This document shows positions 36,044 through 44,875 of a stretch of 64,000 nt of DNA, in pieces; positions within the stretch are counted from its first letter, which is position 1; each line of letters opens with the position of its first letter. Source of the stretch: Fischerella sp. JS2 (GTDB taxonomy: Bacteria > Cyanobacteriota > Cyanobacteriia > Cyanobacteriales > Nostocaceae); contig NZ_CP135918.1 of assembly GCF_032393985.1 (NCBI RefSeq), forward strand, positions 5,209,724-5,273,723. Reading direction: 5' to 3'. A program made the position numbers and the translations under genes. The notes under the pieces are model-generated. The model did no database searches. It was not told the origin of the DNA and saw only the letters and a program-made list of their open reading frames with translations.

Positions 36044-38908
36044 TTAGCCTCTTTGTCGACGGAAGAACCACCGAATAAATAGCTTCTCGGCCTCAATCCA
36101 TATAAAGATAATGGCACTGAAGCCAATACAAACCATCAGTTCTTGAAAAGTAATGTAGTGAGTACCGAAGAAGTTTCGGAGTGGTTCGATATAAATCAGC
36201 AACAGTTGTAAGATACTGGTTAAAATCACAGAAGCTAGGATAAAGGGGTTGGAGAAGGGATTGATCTGAATGAATAAACGAGTGTTGGAACGAATAGCAA
36301 GTGCATGTCCCATTTGAGCGAGACATAGGGTAGTGAACACCATTGTCTTCCAACGGTCTGGGTCAAGTGTTCCGCCTGCTGTGTTCTGCTGCGTAAAATT
36401 GTATGCCCACGTCATCATTAAGATGGTTACGATGGCAAGGACACAGCCAATGCGAATCATATAAGCTCCCAAACCTCTAGCAAAGATGTTTTCTTTGGGA
36501 TCTTTGGGTGGCTGCTGCATGACAATTGGTCTACCTGGTTCCACTGCTAAAGCTAAGGCAGGAACACCATCCGTCACTAGGTTCATCCAGAGAATTTGTA
36601 ATGGTGACATCGGCACACCACCTAATCCTAATAGGGGCGCAGCAGCAATAGTCAGTACTTCGCCAATGTTACTACCTAAAATGTAACGGATGAAGCGGCG
36701 AATGTTAATGTAAACAACACGCCCTTCTTCTATGGCTGATACAATTGTGGCAAAGTTGTCATCTAGAAGCACCATATCGCTGGCTTCTTTACTAACGTCT
36801 GTACCCGTAATTCCCATTGCTACGCCAATATCTGCCTGCTTTAATGCCGGCGCATCATTGACTCCGTCTCCTGTCATTGCCACTACATTGTTGCGATGTT
36901 GCAGTGCTTGGACGATCCGCAGCTTATGTTCTGGTGAGACACGAGCATACACGCTTACCCGATCAACCTCTGCCTCCAAGTCTGCCATGCTGAGTTTTTC
37001 TAGTTCTTGTCCGGTAAGACATAAGCTACCTACTTTAGCAATACCTAAGTCTTCAGCGATCGCCTGCGCTGTTAACTGGTGATCTCCAGTAATCATAACA
37101 GGGCGAATACCTGCTGCACGGCATTTTGCTACTGCTTCTCTGACTTCAGGACGGGGTGCATCTAGCATTCCTACCAATCCTAGCCATGTCAATCCATTTT
37201 CGGAAACATCTTCAGAAGCTTCGGGCGGCAATTCTGTTAGGAGTTTACTAGCAAATCCTAAAACTCGCAGACCTCGACTGGCAAGCTGATTATTTTGCTG
37301 GAGAATTTTTCGACGCTGTTCATCTGTGATCGGTTGCCAACGATTCCCCACCTGAATATGAGTACAACGTTCTAGGGTCAACTCTGGCGAACCTTTAGTA
37401 AACATTACATAGGGTGCAAGGTGTAGATTATTGAGTGGAGAAAGTAGTTCATTACTTCTGCCAGTCTCCACCATTACACTCATGCGCTTCCGTTCTGAGG
37501 AAAAAGGAAACTCGGCAACACGAGGGAAATAGACTTCTTGCTCATGCTTGCGGAACCCAGCTTTACCTGCAACAGAAAGTAATGCGCCTTCTGTCGGATC
37601 TCCTAAAATTGCCCACTCACCACTTTCTTTTTGCAAAATTGCATCATTACACAGCACACAGGCAAGCATGAGTGCCAAAAGTTCTGGCTGCTGTTGAGGT
37701 GAAATCATTTGAGATGGTTGGTTTACCATACCCATCTCATAAAAGTGACCTTCAGGACTGTAGCCTTCTCCGGTGATGCTAATAGAATTGCTAGGTGTAT
37801 GCAGTGCCTGCACTACCATTTTGTTTTGGGTGAGAGTTCCAGTTTTATCTGAGCAAATCGTCGTAACAGAACCAAGAGTTTCTACAGCAGGAAGTTTGCG
37901 AATGAGAGCGTTACGCCTGACCATGCGCTGAGTTCCCAGTGCCAAGGTAACGGTGATTACTGCTGGTAAACCTTCTGGAACAACGGCAACTGCCATACTC
38001 AGGGAAACTTTTACTAGTTCCTCAAACAAGGAGGGATTAAAAATAGTACCACCTACTATGACGATCGCCACCAGTATTAAGGAACCTGTTACTAAGGTGT
38101 TCCCCAATTGGCTCATGCGCTTTTGCAAGGGAGTCGGCTCAGATTCCACTGATTGGAGTGCGCTGGCAATCTTGCCTAGTTCTGTTTGCATTCCAGTTTC
38201 AGTCACCAGAACTGTTCCTCGTCCCTGAACTACTTCAGTTCCTGAGAAGACGAGATTGATGCGATCGCCCAAGGGCGCATCTTTGGGTAACAGCACTTCT
38301 GCTTGTTTGTTGACTGCATGTGCTTCCCCTGTGAGGGCTGCTTCTCGCACTTGCAAATTCGCAGCATCTACCAAGCGTCCATCTGCTGCTACTTTGACTC
38401 CAGCTTCTAGCAGCATGATGTCTCCTGGTACCAGTTCCTTTGACTCTACTTCTACTGGCTTACCATCCCGAATAACTCGCACTTTTGACGAAGCTAGGTT
38501 TTTTAGTGCTGCAAGAGCTTTTTCAGCACCACTTTCTTGAATGTAGCCTAGTATCCCATTTAGGAGTACCACTACAAAAATTGCGACAGCATCTTTGGGA
38601 AATACGAACTTCCCAGCTGTAAAAGATTCGCGAATATCCAAAATTGCAGAGATGATCGCAACTGCAATCAACATCAGCAGCATGATGTTTTTGAACTGGT
38701 CCCAAAAGATTTCTAAGGGTGTACGCCCTCCTGTCTCTACCAATTCGTTAGCACCGTAATGCCGCTGATTTTCTGTAATTTGTCTGGTTGTTAAACCAGA
38801 GGTGCGATCGCTGTTCAGCTTCAGGAGTGCTTGATCAACCTCAATGGTATGCCAAGCCGGAGCTTCAGGCTTCGCAAAAGCTGAGTCTGATATGGTACTA
38901 GAAGACAT
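36044..38908 (-). CDS. P2A-type Ca2+-transporting ATPase (PacL-like)
   Basis: The 954-residue protein has the full P-type set: LTGEAHAV (actuator; TGEA in place of TGES), phosphorylated Asp354 in [17 protein letters not shown] for nucleotide binding and [20 protein letters not shown]. Membrane Ca2+ ligands resemble [13 protein letters not shown] in TM4, [11 protein letters not shown] in TM5 and [13 protein letters not shown] in TM6. It should export Ca2+ (or Mn2+) from the cytoplasm. The gene is divergent from the ATPase at 39307, with repeated palindromes between them. Confidence 0.93.
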   Translation of the reverse strand: MSSSTISDSAFAKPEAPAWHTIEVDQALLKLNSDRTSGLTTRQITENQRHYGANELVETGGRTPLEIFWDQFKNIMLLMLIAVAIISAILDIRESFTAGKFVFPKDAVAIFVVVLLNGILGYIQESGAEKALAALKNLASSKVRVIRDGKPVEVESKELVPGDIMLLEAGVKVAADGRLVDAANLQVREAALTGEAHAVNKQAEVLLPKDAPLGDRINLVFSGTEVVQGRGTVLVTETGMQTELGKIASALQSVESEPTPLQKRMSQLGNTLVTGSLILVAIVIVGGTIFNPSLFEELVKVSLSMAVAVVPEGLPAVITVTLALGTQRMVRRNALIRKLPAVETLGSVTTICSDKTGTLTQNKMVVQALHTPSNSISITGEGYSPEGHFYEMGMVNQPSQMISPQQQPELLALMLACVLCNDAILQKESGEWAILGDPTEGALLSVAGKAGFRKHEQEVYFPRVAEFPFSSERKRMSVMVETGRSNELLSPLNNLHLAPYVMFTKGSPELTLERCTHIQVGNRWQPITDEQRRKILQQNNQLASRGLRVLGFASKLLTELPPEASEDVSENGLTWLGLVGMLDAPRPEVREAVAKCRAAGIRPVMITGDHQLTAQAIAEDLGIAKVGSLCLTGQELEKLSMADLEAEVDRVSVYARVSPEHKLRIVQALQHRNNVVAMTGDGVNDAPALKQADIGVAMGITGTDVSKEASDMVLLDDNFATIVSAIEEGRVVYINIRRFIRYILGSNIGEVLTIAAAPLLGLGGVPMSPLQILWMNLVTDGVPALALAVEPGRPIVMQQPPKDPKENIFARGLGAYMIRIGCVLAIVTILMMTWAYNFTQQNTAGGTLDPDRWKTMVFTTLCLAQMGHALAIRSNTRLFIQINPFSNPFILASVILTSILQLLLIYIEPLRNFFGTHYITFQELMVCIGFSAIIFIWIEAEKLFIRWFFRRQRG

Positions 38909-38945
38909 GAATCGAAATTCCTAGTAATGCTGTTAGGGATAATTG

Positions 38946-38964
38946 CAATATTTAATAGTACTTA
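38946..38964. promoter_or_regulatory. AT-rich operator-like half palindrome, copy A
   Basis: AATATT-T-AATAGTACT follows the pattern of copies B and C with imperfect arms. It stands about 40 bp upstream of the P-type ATPase start. Confidence 0.45.
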
Positions 38965-38978
38965 TATTACTATACAGC

Positions 38979-38995
38979 ACTATTAAATAGTATTT
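38979..38995. promoter_or_regulatory. AT-rich operator-like palindrome, copy B
   Basis: ACTATT-A-AATAGT is a perfect 13-bp palindrome with a single central A, extended on the right to AATAGTATT. It lies about 70 bp upstream of the P-type ATPase. Confidence 0.5.
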
Positions 38996-39206
38996 ACTAT
39001 AACTTTAATTAATAACACTCTTCAGTACTTTTAATGGATTAGTAATTACTAAAGTAAGCAGATAGCAGTTCAAAAGTACCGATATGTGAAAAACAAGACC
39101 TTTGACTTTTCCAAAAATCGGGGATCTAGGCAAGCTGAATTGTTCACAACTCAAATAGGATTCTTAGATTTATGGAAATAAATAATAGTATCTGTAAAAG
39201 ATTTAA

Positions 39207-39225
39207 ATACTATTAAATGGTATTA
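39207..39225. promoter_or_regulatory. AT-rich operator-like palindrome, copy C
   Basis: AATACTATT-A-AATGGTATT is a 19-bp palindrome with one mismatched pair, about 80 bp upstream of the divergent ATPase gene at 39307. The half-site AATAGTATT is shared with copies A and B, which suggests one regulator serving both genes. Confidence 0.5.
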
Positions 39226-39306
39226 GGTATAATCTAAAATTATATCTATCAATAATTACTCTTACCTTAAGCGTATAGTAATCCCTAACCCTTACTTCCT
39301 GAAAAA

Positions 39307-40479
39307 ATGGTCAGCAATCCTTTTGTTCCGCGATTTTTAGTAGGCAGGCAGGCAGAACTACAGCAAGTTAGCACAATTCTTGCTCAGGATGGCGACCTAA
39401 TGGTGGCAGGTATTCCAGGAAATGGACGACGAGCCCTCATCTGCTGGGCTGCCCAACAGATAGGAGCTAGGGTTTTGGAAATTGACTGTCTGCGAGCGAC
39501 AAATTCTTCTCGCTTGTTGGAACTGTTGGCAGAAGGACTGCTGCAAGTATTCTCAGCTCCAGCTGAATTAGAACTCATCCAAAGATGGAGTACTGAACAT
39601 CCGTTGATTCTAGAACAACATTTAACGCGACGAACTCGCTTAGTATGGCACGTCCCGTCTAAGGATAACTGGGTTATCCTACAAGCTCTGTTGACCCTAC
39701 CGCAAGTGATGGCAGAATGGCTTGATTGCCGAGTTGTGTTAGTATTTCAAAATTTTCCTCACATCCGCTCTTGGGATCGAACTCGTAAGTGGGAAGATTA
39801 TCTACGCCAGGAAGTTGAGCGGCAAAACCGTGTTAGCTATGTCCTCATTGCTACAGTTCCAGAACCCTGGGTTTATGAAAGCAATTTGCATGTTGTTACC
39901 TTAGCACCTCTGGAGCGCAAAGACCTCCAGTCTTGGATTATAGATGCGATGGCAGCAGAAGGACTTAAGTTTGAAACAGATAGTCAAGCACTTAATATGT
40001 TTCTTAACTACGTTCAAGGTCATCTTGGGGATGCTATAGCTCTTGCCCGTCGGATTTGGTTAGACTGTCGAGCTTTTGCAAGGATGAAAGATGAAGGCAC
40101 TAAGAAAAATACACCTGGAGTCATAAGCTCTCAACTGCAATCATCCTCAATAGTTTATCCTTTTGAAGACGGATTAATTCAAACTCACCACGTCCACCGT
40201 AGTGCTTTAAGTTTAGTAGAAGATCTATCTCTAACTTTTGAGTCCTTAATTTTACTGCTTCCACCTATTCAGGCTCGTGTTTTAGAAAGTCTAGCTCTTG
40301 ACCCAACTGACAGCCCACACTCACGCGAATATATTGAGAAACACCAACTTTCTAGAGGAGGAGGTCTGCAAGGGGCGCTGGCTGGATTGGAACAAAAAGG
40401 ACTTGTTTACGGTTCTAAATATGGCTATCGCATAGCAATGCCACTGTTAGCATTCTGGCTTAAACACCGTCTAGGTTAA
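39307..40479 (+). CDS. AAA/STAND-like ATPase with degenerate Walker A and winged-helix tail
   Basis: The 390-residue protein opens like an archaeal/STAND-type ATPase, FVGRQAEL-like (FLVGRQAELQQVSTIL), with a P-loop GIPGNGRRALI at 35-45. The Walker A Lys and Thr are both Arg (41-42), so ATP hydrolysis is doubtful. A beta-strand VVLVFQNFPHI replaces Walker B without the acidic pair. The sensor-like LAPLERKDLQSWI and a C-terminal winged-helix-like region (ALAGLEQKGLVYGSKYGYRI) follow. It probably acts as a nucleotide-binding or binding-only scaffold or regulator. It may share regulation with the Ca2+-ATPase across the divergent promoter. Confidence 0.7.
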   Translation: MVSNPFVPRFLVGRQAELQQVSTILAQDGDLMVAGIPGNGRRALICWAAQQIGARVLEIDCLRATNSSRLLELLAEGLLQVFSAPAELELIQRWSTEHPLILEQHLTRRTRLVWHVPSKDNWVILQALLTLPQVMAEWLDCRVVLVFQNFPHIRSWDRTRKWEDYLRQEVERQNRVSYVLIATVPEPWVYESNLHVVTLAPLERKDLQSWIIDAMAAEGLKFETDSQALNMFLNYVQGHLGDAIALARRIWLDCRAFARMKDEGTKKNTPGVISSQLQSSSIVYPFEDGLIQTHHVHRSALSLVEDLSLTFESLILLLPPIQARVLESLALDPTDSPHSREYIEKHQLSRGGGLQGALAGLEQKGLVYGSKYGYRIAMPLLAFWLKHRLG

Positions 40480-40685
40480 ATGATGATCAGGAAAAAGGGC
40501 ATGATGGGAAACCCTGCGATCGCGCTCAACCCATAGGCAAAAATGGTCAGAATAATTGAGGCAAGAATAGATATGACCAGTGATAACAGAATATTGGGAA
40601 GCAACAACGCAAGTGTATGCATAAACCGATTGAACCGTTGAGTCCAAACACCGTTGCGAGGAGCAAAGCTCAAGGAAGAGTACAT
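40476..40685 (-). CDS. Small membrane protein of unknown function
   Basis: The 69-residue protein has a soluble N-terminus (MYSSLSFAPRNGVWTQRFNR) and two hydrophobic segments covering residues about 24-69. Its stop overlaps the stop of the convergent ATPase gene by 4 bp. No family is recognised. The clean hydrophobic profile makes it more likely real than a chance frame. Confidence 0.5.
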   Translation of the reverse strand: MYSSLSFAPRNGVWTQRFNRFMHTLALLLPNILLSLVISILASIILTIFAYGLSAIAGFPIMPFFLIII

Positions 40686-40922
40686 AAGTACCTCGAATTT
40701 TTATGTTTCAAGGGAATACATTACCGTTAACATCACCTTACCACCAATTCAATGCAAGGATGATAGAATTTTTAATTAAAATTAGGCAGTGGGATGAATT
40801 TTCGCTTATCGTTGCAATTAACTATTAGTATAGTAACGCACTATTAATTTTTTGAGTCAAGAAGTAATTTTTCTGCTACATTTCAATTAGTAGGAAATCG
40901 CAAGTATTTGGACAAATGAATT

Positions 40923-41069
40923 ATGTTTAAGCAGATGAGAAATGCCGCAAGAATTATTGTTGGCTCGATATCCGCTGTTATTGGTATTGTTGGGATACTT
41001 CTGCCTTTGATTCCTGGTACTCCATTTCTTCTAGTAGCTGCCGCTTGCTTTTGTACTCTAGAACCTTAA
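40923..41069 (+). pseudogene. Truncated DUF454-like (YbaN) membrane protein
   Basis: The 48-residue frame reads ISAVIGIVGILLPLIPGTPF followed by LLVAAACFCTLEP. This is the first half of the DUF454 family, where PLxPTTPFLLLAAFCF is conserved; normal length is about 120. It ends in a stop right after the first half, followed by a terminator. It is either a decayed gene or a shortened small membrane protein. Confidence 0.6.
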
Positions 41070-41075
41070 TTTTTT

Positions 41076-41113
41076 AATTGACCAATTTTTTTTCACGATT
41101 GGTCAATTTTTTC
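41076..41113 (+). terminator. Rho-independent terminator
   Basis: AATTGACCAAT pairs perfectly with ATTGGTCAATT over an 11-base loop and is followed by a T-run. It ends transcription after the DUF454-like fragment; runs of T on the other side make it potentially bidirectional. Confidence 0.75.
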
Positions 41114-41271
41114 AAATTTTAGCCAATTTCATTAGTTCCTCCTAACTCACATAGAATTACTTGAATATTTATCTTCTGGGTTAATTAACTCTACTTCATA
41201 TCGGCTAGAGTTTTCTAACACCTAAGTTTCATATGCATTTCAGTAATTCTAGGTGAAAGGTTAATATTTCA

Positions 41272-42396
41272 ATGAGCAGAATCATTACATTTATAGGTAA
41301 AGCAGGGACAGGACATACAACGCTAGCGATCGCCACTGCCAAATGGTTTTCTCAACAAGGGAAAGAAGTACTGTTTGTCACTCATAACCCTAGTCCCAAT
41401 GCTGAAAATTTGTTGAAAACTCCGCTAACGCATATTCCCCAGGTTGTTGCTCCCAATCTCCAAGCTGTGCAGTTGCAAGCTACAACAATGCTAGATCAAA
41501 CCTGGGAAGAAGTTAAGCAACTATTGTCCCTCTATATCCCCATACCTGACTCTGAAGAGATCTACTCAGGAGAGTTAATTTTGCTCCCTGGATTTGACAG
41601 TCTCCTGTATTTTAATGCTATGCGCCAATACTATCAGAGTGGCGAGTATGAAGTCATTATCTACGATAGTCGGGGAGACTTAGAAACATTGCGGATGTTA
41701 GGCATACCAGGAATGTTGAACTGGTATTTTCAGCGATTTGGGAAGATGTTTGAGGGATTTAGCTTACACAAAATAGCTGATTCGATTGGTGGGCCAATTG
41801 CTTCTGCGATTGTTTCGGCAAATGTGGATGCTGCAAAAGTGCAACAAGGTGTAGATCAAATCCGTAGTTGGATTGCTGAAGGTACTGATGTTGTGGGAAA
41901 TGCAAGCAAGCTAACATGCTACCTGGTGACAAATAATGAACCAGGAGCGATCGCACAGACTAAATGGCTTTGGGGGAGCGCTCAACAGATAAACCTAATC
42001 GTGAGTGGTGTTCTGGCTTATCAGTGTCAGGAAAGCGACGACCTCACCGATTTACAGCAAATCTTTACTCCCTTGAGTGTTACTTCCATTCCAGCTTTAA
42101 AAGAGGATAACTGGGAGCCTTTGCTGAAAGCCTTACCTGATTTTAATAACAACCATCAAGCTCCTTTACCACTCAAGATTGATCTAGAATCTCGTCAATT
42201 ATTTGTATTTTTACCGGGATTCACTAAAAAACAGGTTAAGTTAACTCAACATGGTAATGAACTTACTGTTGAAGCAGGAGAGCAACGGCGAAATATTCTT
42301 TTACCTCCAGATTTGCAAAAGTTAGCTATTCAATCAGGTAAATTTGAAGAACCATATTTGATAGTTGCTTTTGAAGACAAACAAGAACAGGGTTAG
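41272..42396 (+). CDS. Get3d/ArsA-like ATPase with C-terminal alpha-crystallin-like domain and altered P-loop
   Basis: The 374-residue protein begins RIITFIGKAGTGHTTLAIAT. This aligns with the deviant Walker A of Get3/ArsA (GKGGVGKTT): the first Lys (Lys10) is kept but the P-loop Lys is His15. DSRGDLETLRMLGIPGML resembles the family's switch region. The last ~80 residues (KIDLESRQLFVFLPGFTKKQ, VKLTQHGNELTVEAGEQRR) form a small HSP20-like beta domain, as in cyanobacterial/chloroplast Get3d. Get3 proteins handle membrane-protein substrates or act as redox chaperones; the exact Get3d role is not settled. With His in the P-loop, catalysis may be lost or changed. A ribosome-binding site (AGGTGAAAGG) lies upstream. 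Confidence 0.82.
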   Translation: MSRIITFIGKAGTGHTTLAIATAKWFSQQGKEVLFVTHNPSPNAENLLKTPLTHIPQVVAPNLQAVQLQATTMLDQTWEEVKQLLSLYIPIPDSEEIYSGELILLPGFDSLLYFNAMRQYYQSGEYEVIIYDSRGDLETLRMLGIPGMLNWYFQRFGKMFEGFSLHKIADSIGGPIASAIVSANVDAAKVQQGVDQIRSWIAEGTDVVGNASKLTCYLVTNNEPGAIAQTKWLWGSAQQINLIVSGVLAYQCQESDDLTDLQQIFTPLSVTSIPALKEDNWEPLLKALPDFNNNHQAPLPLKIDLESRQLFVFLPGFTKKQVKLTQHGNELTVEAGEQRRNILLPPDLQKLAIQSGKFEEPYLIVAFEDKQEQG

Positions 42397-42442
42397 GTCA
42401 TTCAATTTTAGATTTTGGATTGATTCCATAATAGGTGAACGT

Positions 42443-42655
42443 ATGGGTTGGTTAATCATATTAGTGACAGAAGCTATAACTGAATTTATTGTTAATGTCT
42501 TGGCAGAGTGGGTTAGGTCAGTGATTGTTGAAGCGATCGCCAGCTTCATGACAGAAATAGTAGTTGGCTTGATTGCTGAATGGGTTGCAGAAGCAGTAAC
42601 TGCATTAGCCACAGAGTTAGCGGCATTTGTTGGGAGGAGTCTGGCTGTCTCTTAA
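42443..42655 (+). CDS. Small amphipathic protein with internal repeat
   Basis: The ATG at 42443 with AGGTG upstream is preferred and gives 70 residues. The sequence is a run of amphipathic helix containing two similar ~24-residue units: TEFIVNVLAEWVRSVIVEAI and TEIVVGLIAEWVAEAVTALA. It has almost no charged residues apart from regularly spaced Glu and an occasional Arg. It could insert into or coat a membrane. It follows the Get3d-like gene by 46 bp on the same strand, so it might be a client or partner. No family is recognised. Confidence 0.6.
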   Translation: MGWLIILVTEAITEFIVNVLAEWVRSVIVEAIASFMTEIVVGLIAEWVAEAVTALATELAAFVGRSLAVS

Positions 42656-42688
42656 ATGTAAAACTTTTACTTGAAGTTAGATTACCTA

Positions 42689-42793
42689 ATGGACAACTTT
42701 GATTTTTCTACCACAACCAGTTGGATTATCATGCTAGGTTTGCTAGGGGTTTCTCTATGGCGATTTTGGAAACGCAAATCCCGAACCCCTTAA
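42689..42793 (+). CDS. 34-residue single-span membrane microprotein
   Basis: An ATG at 42689 opens a frame with a polar N-terminus (MDNFDFSTTTS), one helix (WIIMLGLLGVSLWRFW) and a basic tail (KRKSRTP). This is a textbook small bitopic membrane protein. It lies 33 bp after the amphipathic protein and ends at the edge of a strong hairpin that could be its terminator. Confidence 0.4.
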   Translation: MDNFDFSTTTSWIIMLGLLGVSLWRFWKRKSRTP

Positions 42794-42817
42794 GGAAATT
42801 CGCTACGAATTTCCTTA
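42791..42817. terminator. Strong hairpin, possible terminator
   Basis: TAAGGAAATTCG pairs perfectly with CGAATTTCCTTA around CTA (12-bp stem). It directly follows the microprotein stop. No T-run follows, so it may act as an RNA-stability or attenuation element. Confidence 0.5.
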
Positions 42818-42920
42818 ACTCAAACCTTGCGCCAATGTCAGTAAGCCTTAAATTCCGCCCAGAACTCAAGTTCAGCGGCTCATAGCTCAACTCCATTAAA
42901 ATGGAGTCAACTTCTTTTTC

Positions 42921-43020
42921 AGTCTTCTTTAAGAAGACTTTTGCTATCAGCCTGGGGTTTGAACCCCAGGCGGGTTATTGCGACTATATTCCTTCGTGTG
43001 TAGGGGCGTAGACGCCCCTA
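42921..43020. repeat. Cluster of three perfect palindromes
   Basis: Three separate hairpins follow each other: AGTCTTCTT-T-AAGAAGACT (42921-42939), GCCTGGGGTT-TG-AACCCCAGGC (42950-42971) and TAGGGGCGT-AG-ACGCCCCTA (43001-43020). They occupy the gap before the carbonic anhydrase fragment. The type is familiar as dispersed palindromic repeats in heterocystous cyanobacteria. Confidence 0.7.
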
Positions 43021-43128
43021 CGTTGTCCCCATCGAAGCTTTCAGGTTTCCTCTAGGATGCTGTGTGTCTACAAACTTCTCTGTGCGTTTAAGATCGCTAC
43101 GATATTTATGCAAAACAGTACTTAGCTT

Positions 43129-43317
43129 ATGAGAAAACTAATTAGTGGTCTGCAACAGTTTAAAAGCAGTTATTTCTCTACTCATTTGGAGTTATTTGAG
43201 CAACTCTCTCATGGTCAAAAGCCTAGAGTTTTATTTATCACTTGCTCCGACTCTCGCATAGACCCAAATTTGATTACTCAGGCTGAAGTTGGCGAGTTGT
43301 TTGTCATCCGTAATGCA
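43129..43317 (+). pseudogene. Beta-carbonic anhydrase, N-terminal fragment
   Basis: MRKLISGLQQFKSSYFSTHL begins a beta-class carbonic anhydrase. VLFITCSDSRIDPNLI holds the first zinc Cys and the Asp-Arg dyad. The homology breaks exactly after VIRNA (43317), where GNIVPPYG should follow; that sequence resumes at 44797. The open frame runs a few foreign codons further to 43344. Without the His-x-x-Cys zinc ligands downstream it cannot be active. Confidence 0.88.
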
Positions 43318-43485
43318 ACTTGTGTGATCGATTTTCTCTTCTAAAAGTCTAGATTCAAGGTATGTTTTGAGACTTTGTGAATTATACAGTCCGCTAACCT
43401 TATATCTAGCTCTACCTTTGACTGCCGTATGTAGCGGCTGTATCAAAAGATTTTTTTTGAGGAAAAGATTGAGAAAATTGCCCAT
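43318..43485 (-). pseudogene. 5' fragment of a P-type ATPase gene
   Basis: From an ATG at 43485 the minus strand reads LKKNLLIQPLHTAVKGRARY and YNSQSLKTYLESRLLEEKID. This resembles the small N-terminal HMA-like domain of cyanobacterial heavy-metal ATPases. The homology ends at the junction with the carbonic anhydrase fragment near 43318. The rest of the ATPase is missing. It is the left part of the inserted segment. Confidence 0.6.
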
Positions 43486-43736
43486 TGTTACGAATTAAAG
43501 ATCAGGGATTGGAGAGCAAGAATCGGGAAAAAAGAGAAAAATACCTTTTTATCTTCCTTTTCCTTTTTCCAGACTAATCTGAAAACAAGACAGAAGAAGG
43601 ATTTGTATCAAGAATTTTGTGAAATAGTATGAATTTTGAGATACTTCACATTTGACATTAGGTAACAATACACGTTGTGTAAGTTTTTTTCGATGCAAAG
43701 TTTTTTAAACTTTCAGTTTCATCAGCATAAGGAGGG
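43486..43736. other. Upstream region of sbtA
   Basis: About 250 bp between the divergent ATPase fragment and sbtA, pyrimidine-rich near 43545-43572. It probably holds the transferred sbtA promoter. GGAGGG stands 6-11 bp before the ATG at 43743. No regulator site was identified. Confidence 0.4.
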
Positions 43737-44711
43737 ATGGACATGGATGCCAATTTGATCGTATCCAACTTCCTCAATCCCCCAATCTTGTTTTTTTTCT
43801 TGGGAATGACTGCTGTTTTTGTCAAGTCTGATTTAGAAATTCCCGCACCTGTACCCAAACTTTTTTCCCTTTACCTGCTGTTTGCGATTGGGTTTAAGGG
43901 AGGGGTAGAACTGATTAAAAGCAGCATCACTCAAGAAGTAGTACTGACACTTATAGCAGCAGTTCTGATGGCTTGTCTTGTGCCAATTTACACTTTTTTT
44001 ATTCTGAAGCTGAAGCTAGATACTTACGATGCCGCTGCGATCGCTGCGACTTATGGTTCTATCAGTGCTGTTACTTTCATTACGGCGAGTGCCTTTTTAA
44101 ATGAACTGGGCATTACTGTTGATGGTTACATGGTAGCAGCCTTAGCTCTGATGGAATCCCCAGCCATCATTGTTGGTTTGATCCTGGTGAATCTATTCAC
44201 TACTGATGGCAAGCGGGACTTTTCTTGGCCGAAAGTTTTAAGAGACGCATTTCTCAACAGTTCAGTCTTTCTTTTAGTTGGTAGTCTGCTGATTGGATTC
44301 TTAACAGGGGAACACGGTTGGCAGGTTTTAGAACCCTTTACTCAGGGAATGTTTTATGGCGTTCTCACCTTCTTTTTATTAGATATGGGGTTAGTTGCAG
44401 CTAGAAAAATCAAAGACTTGCAAAAAACAGGGGTTTTTCTGATTTCATTTGCCATCCTGATCCCAATAGTCAATGCAGTCATTGGGTTAGCGATCGCCAA
44501 AGCAATTGGTATGCCTCAAGGAGATGCACTTTTATTTGCTGTACTGTGTGCGAGTGCCTCTTACATAGCTGTGCCAGCAGCGATGCGATTAACTGTTCCA
44601 CAAGCAAATCCCAGCCTTTATGTTTCTACTGCTCTAGCAGTTACATTTCCGTTCAACATTATTGTGGGAATTCCGCTATATCTGTACGGAATTAACCTAT
44701 TTTGGAGGTAA
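43737..44711 (+). CDS. sbtA: Sodium-dependent bicarbonate transporter SbtA
   Basis: The protein (324 residues, or 322 from the ATG at 43743 after GGAGGG) follows SbtA throughout: ILFFFLGMTAVFVKSDLEIP, LFSLYLLFAIGFKGGVEL, IAATYGSISAVTFITASAF and ALALMESPAIIVGLILVNLF. About ten membrane helices are predicted. SbtA is a high-affinity Na+/HCO3- symporter of the inorganic-carbon concentrating mechanism. Its usual partner, the PII-like SbtB, is cut to 27 residues here. The gene stands complete inside a split carbonic anhydrase gene. Confidence 0.95.
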   Translation: MDMDANLIVSNFLNPPILFFFLGMTAVFVKSDLEIPAPVPKLFSLYLLFAIGFKGGVELIKSSITQEVVLTLIAAVLMACLVPIYTFFILKLKLDTYDAAAIAATYGSISAVTFITASAFLNELGITVDGYMVAALALMESPAIIVGLILVNLFTTDGKRDFSWPKVLRDAFLNSSVFLLVGSLLIGFLTGEHGWQVLEPFTQGMFYGVLTFFLLDMGLVAARKIKDLQKTGVFLISFAILIPIVNAVIGLAIAKAIGMPQGDALLFAVLCASASYIAVPAAMRLTVPQANPSLYVSTALAVTFPFNIIVGIPLYLYGINLFWR

Positions 44712-44715
44712 TGTT

Positions 44716-44874
44716 ATGCACCTAGTCAAAAAAATAGAAATTATTGCCAACTCTTTTGAACTAGCCAAAATTTTGGAAAGTTTAGACAAATCAGGTGGTA
44801 ATATTGTTCCACCTTATGGAGCAGCTAATGGTGGTGAAGGGGCATCAATAGAGTATGCGATTAACAGATTGTGA
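44716..44874 (+). pseudogene. Chimeric frame: sbtB start fused to carbonic anhydrase middle
   Basis: The ATG at 44716, 5 bp after sbtA, opens HLVKKIEIIANSFELAKILE, which matches the SbtB N-terminus. At 44797 the frame switches without interruption into carbonic anhydrase sequence, GNIVPPYGAANGGEGASIEY, and stops at 44872. The result is a 52-residue fusion that contains no complete domain. It marks the right junction of the insertion very precisely. Confidence 0.8.
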
Positions 44875-44875
44875 T

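Noticed and set aside
42921-43020. CRISPR array
   Set aside because: The hairpins differ in sequence and have no regular spacer pattern.
43231-43485. 84-residue minus-strand frame as an intact gene
   Set aside because: Only its first ~56 codons match a P-type ATPase start; the rest is antisense to carbonic anhydrase. Listed as a fragment.
44662-44715. Early start of the sbtB-like frame within sbtA
   Set aside because: It overlaps the sbtA end out of frame; ATG 44716 matches the SbtB start.
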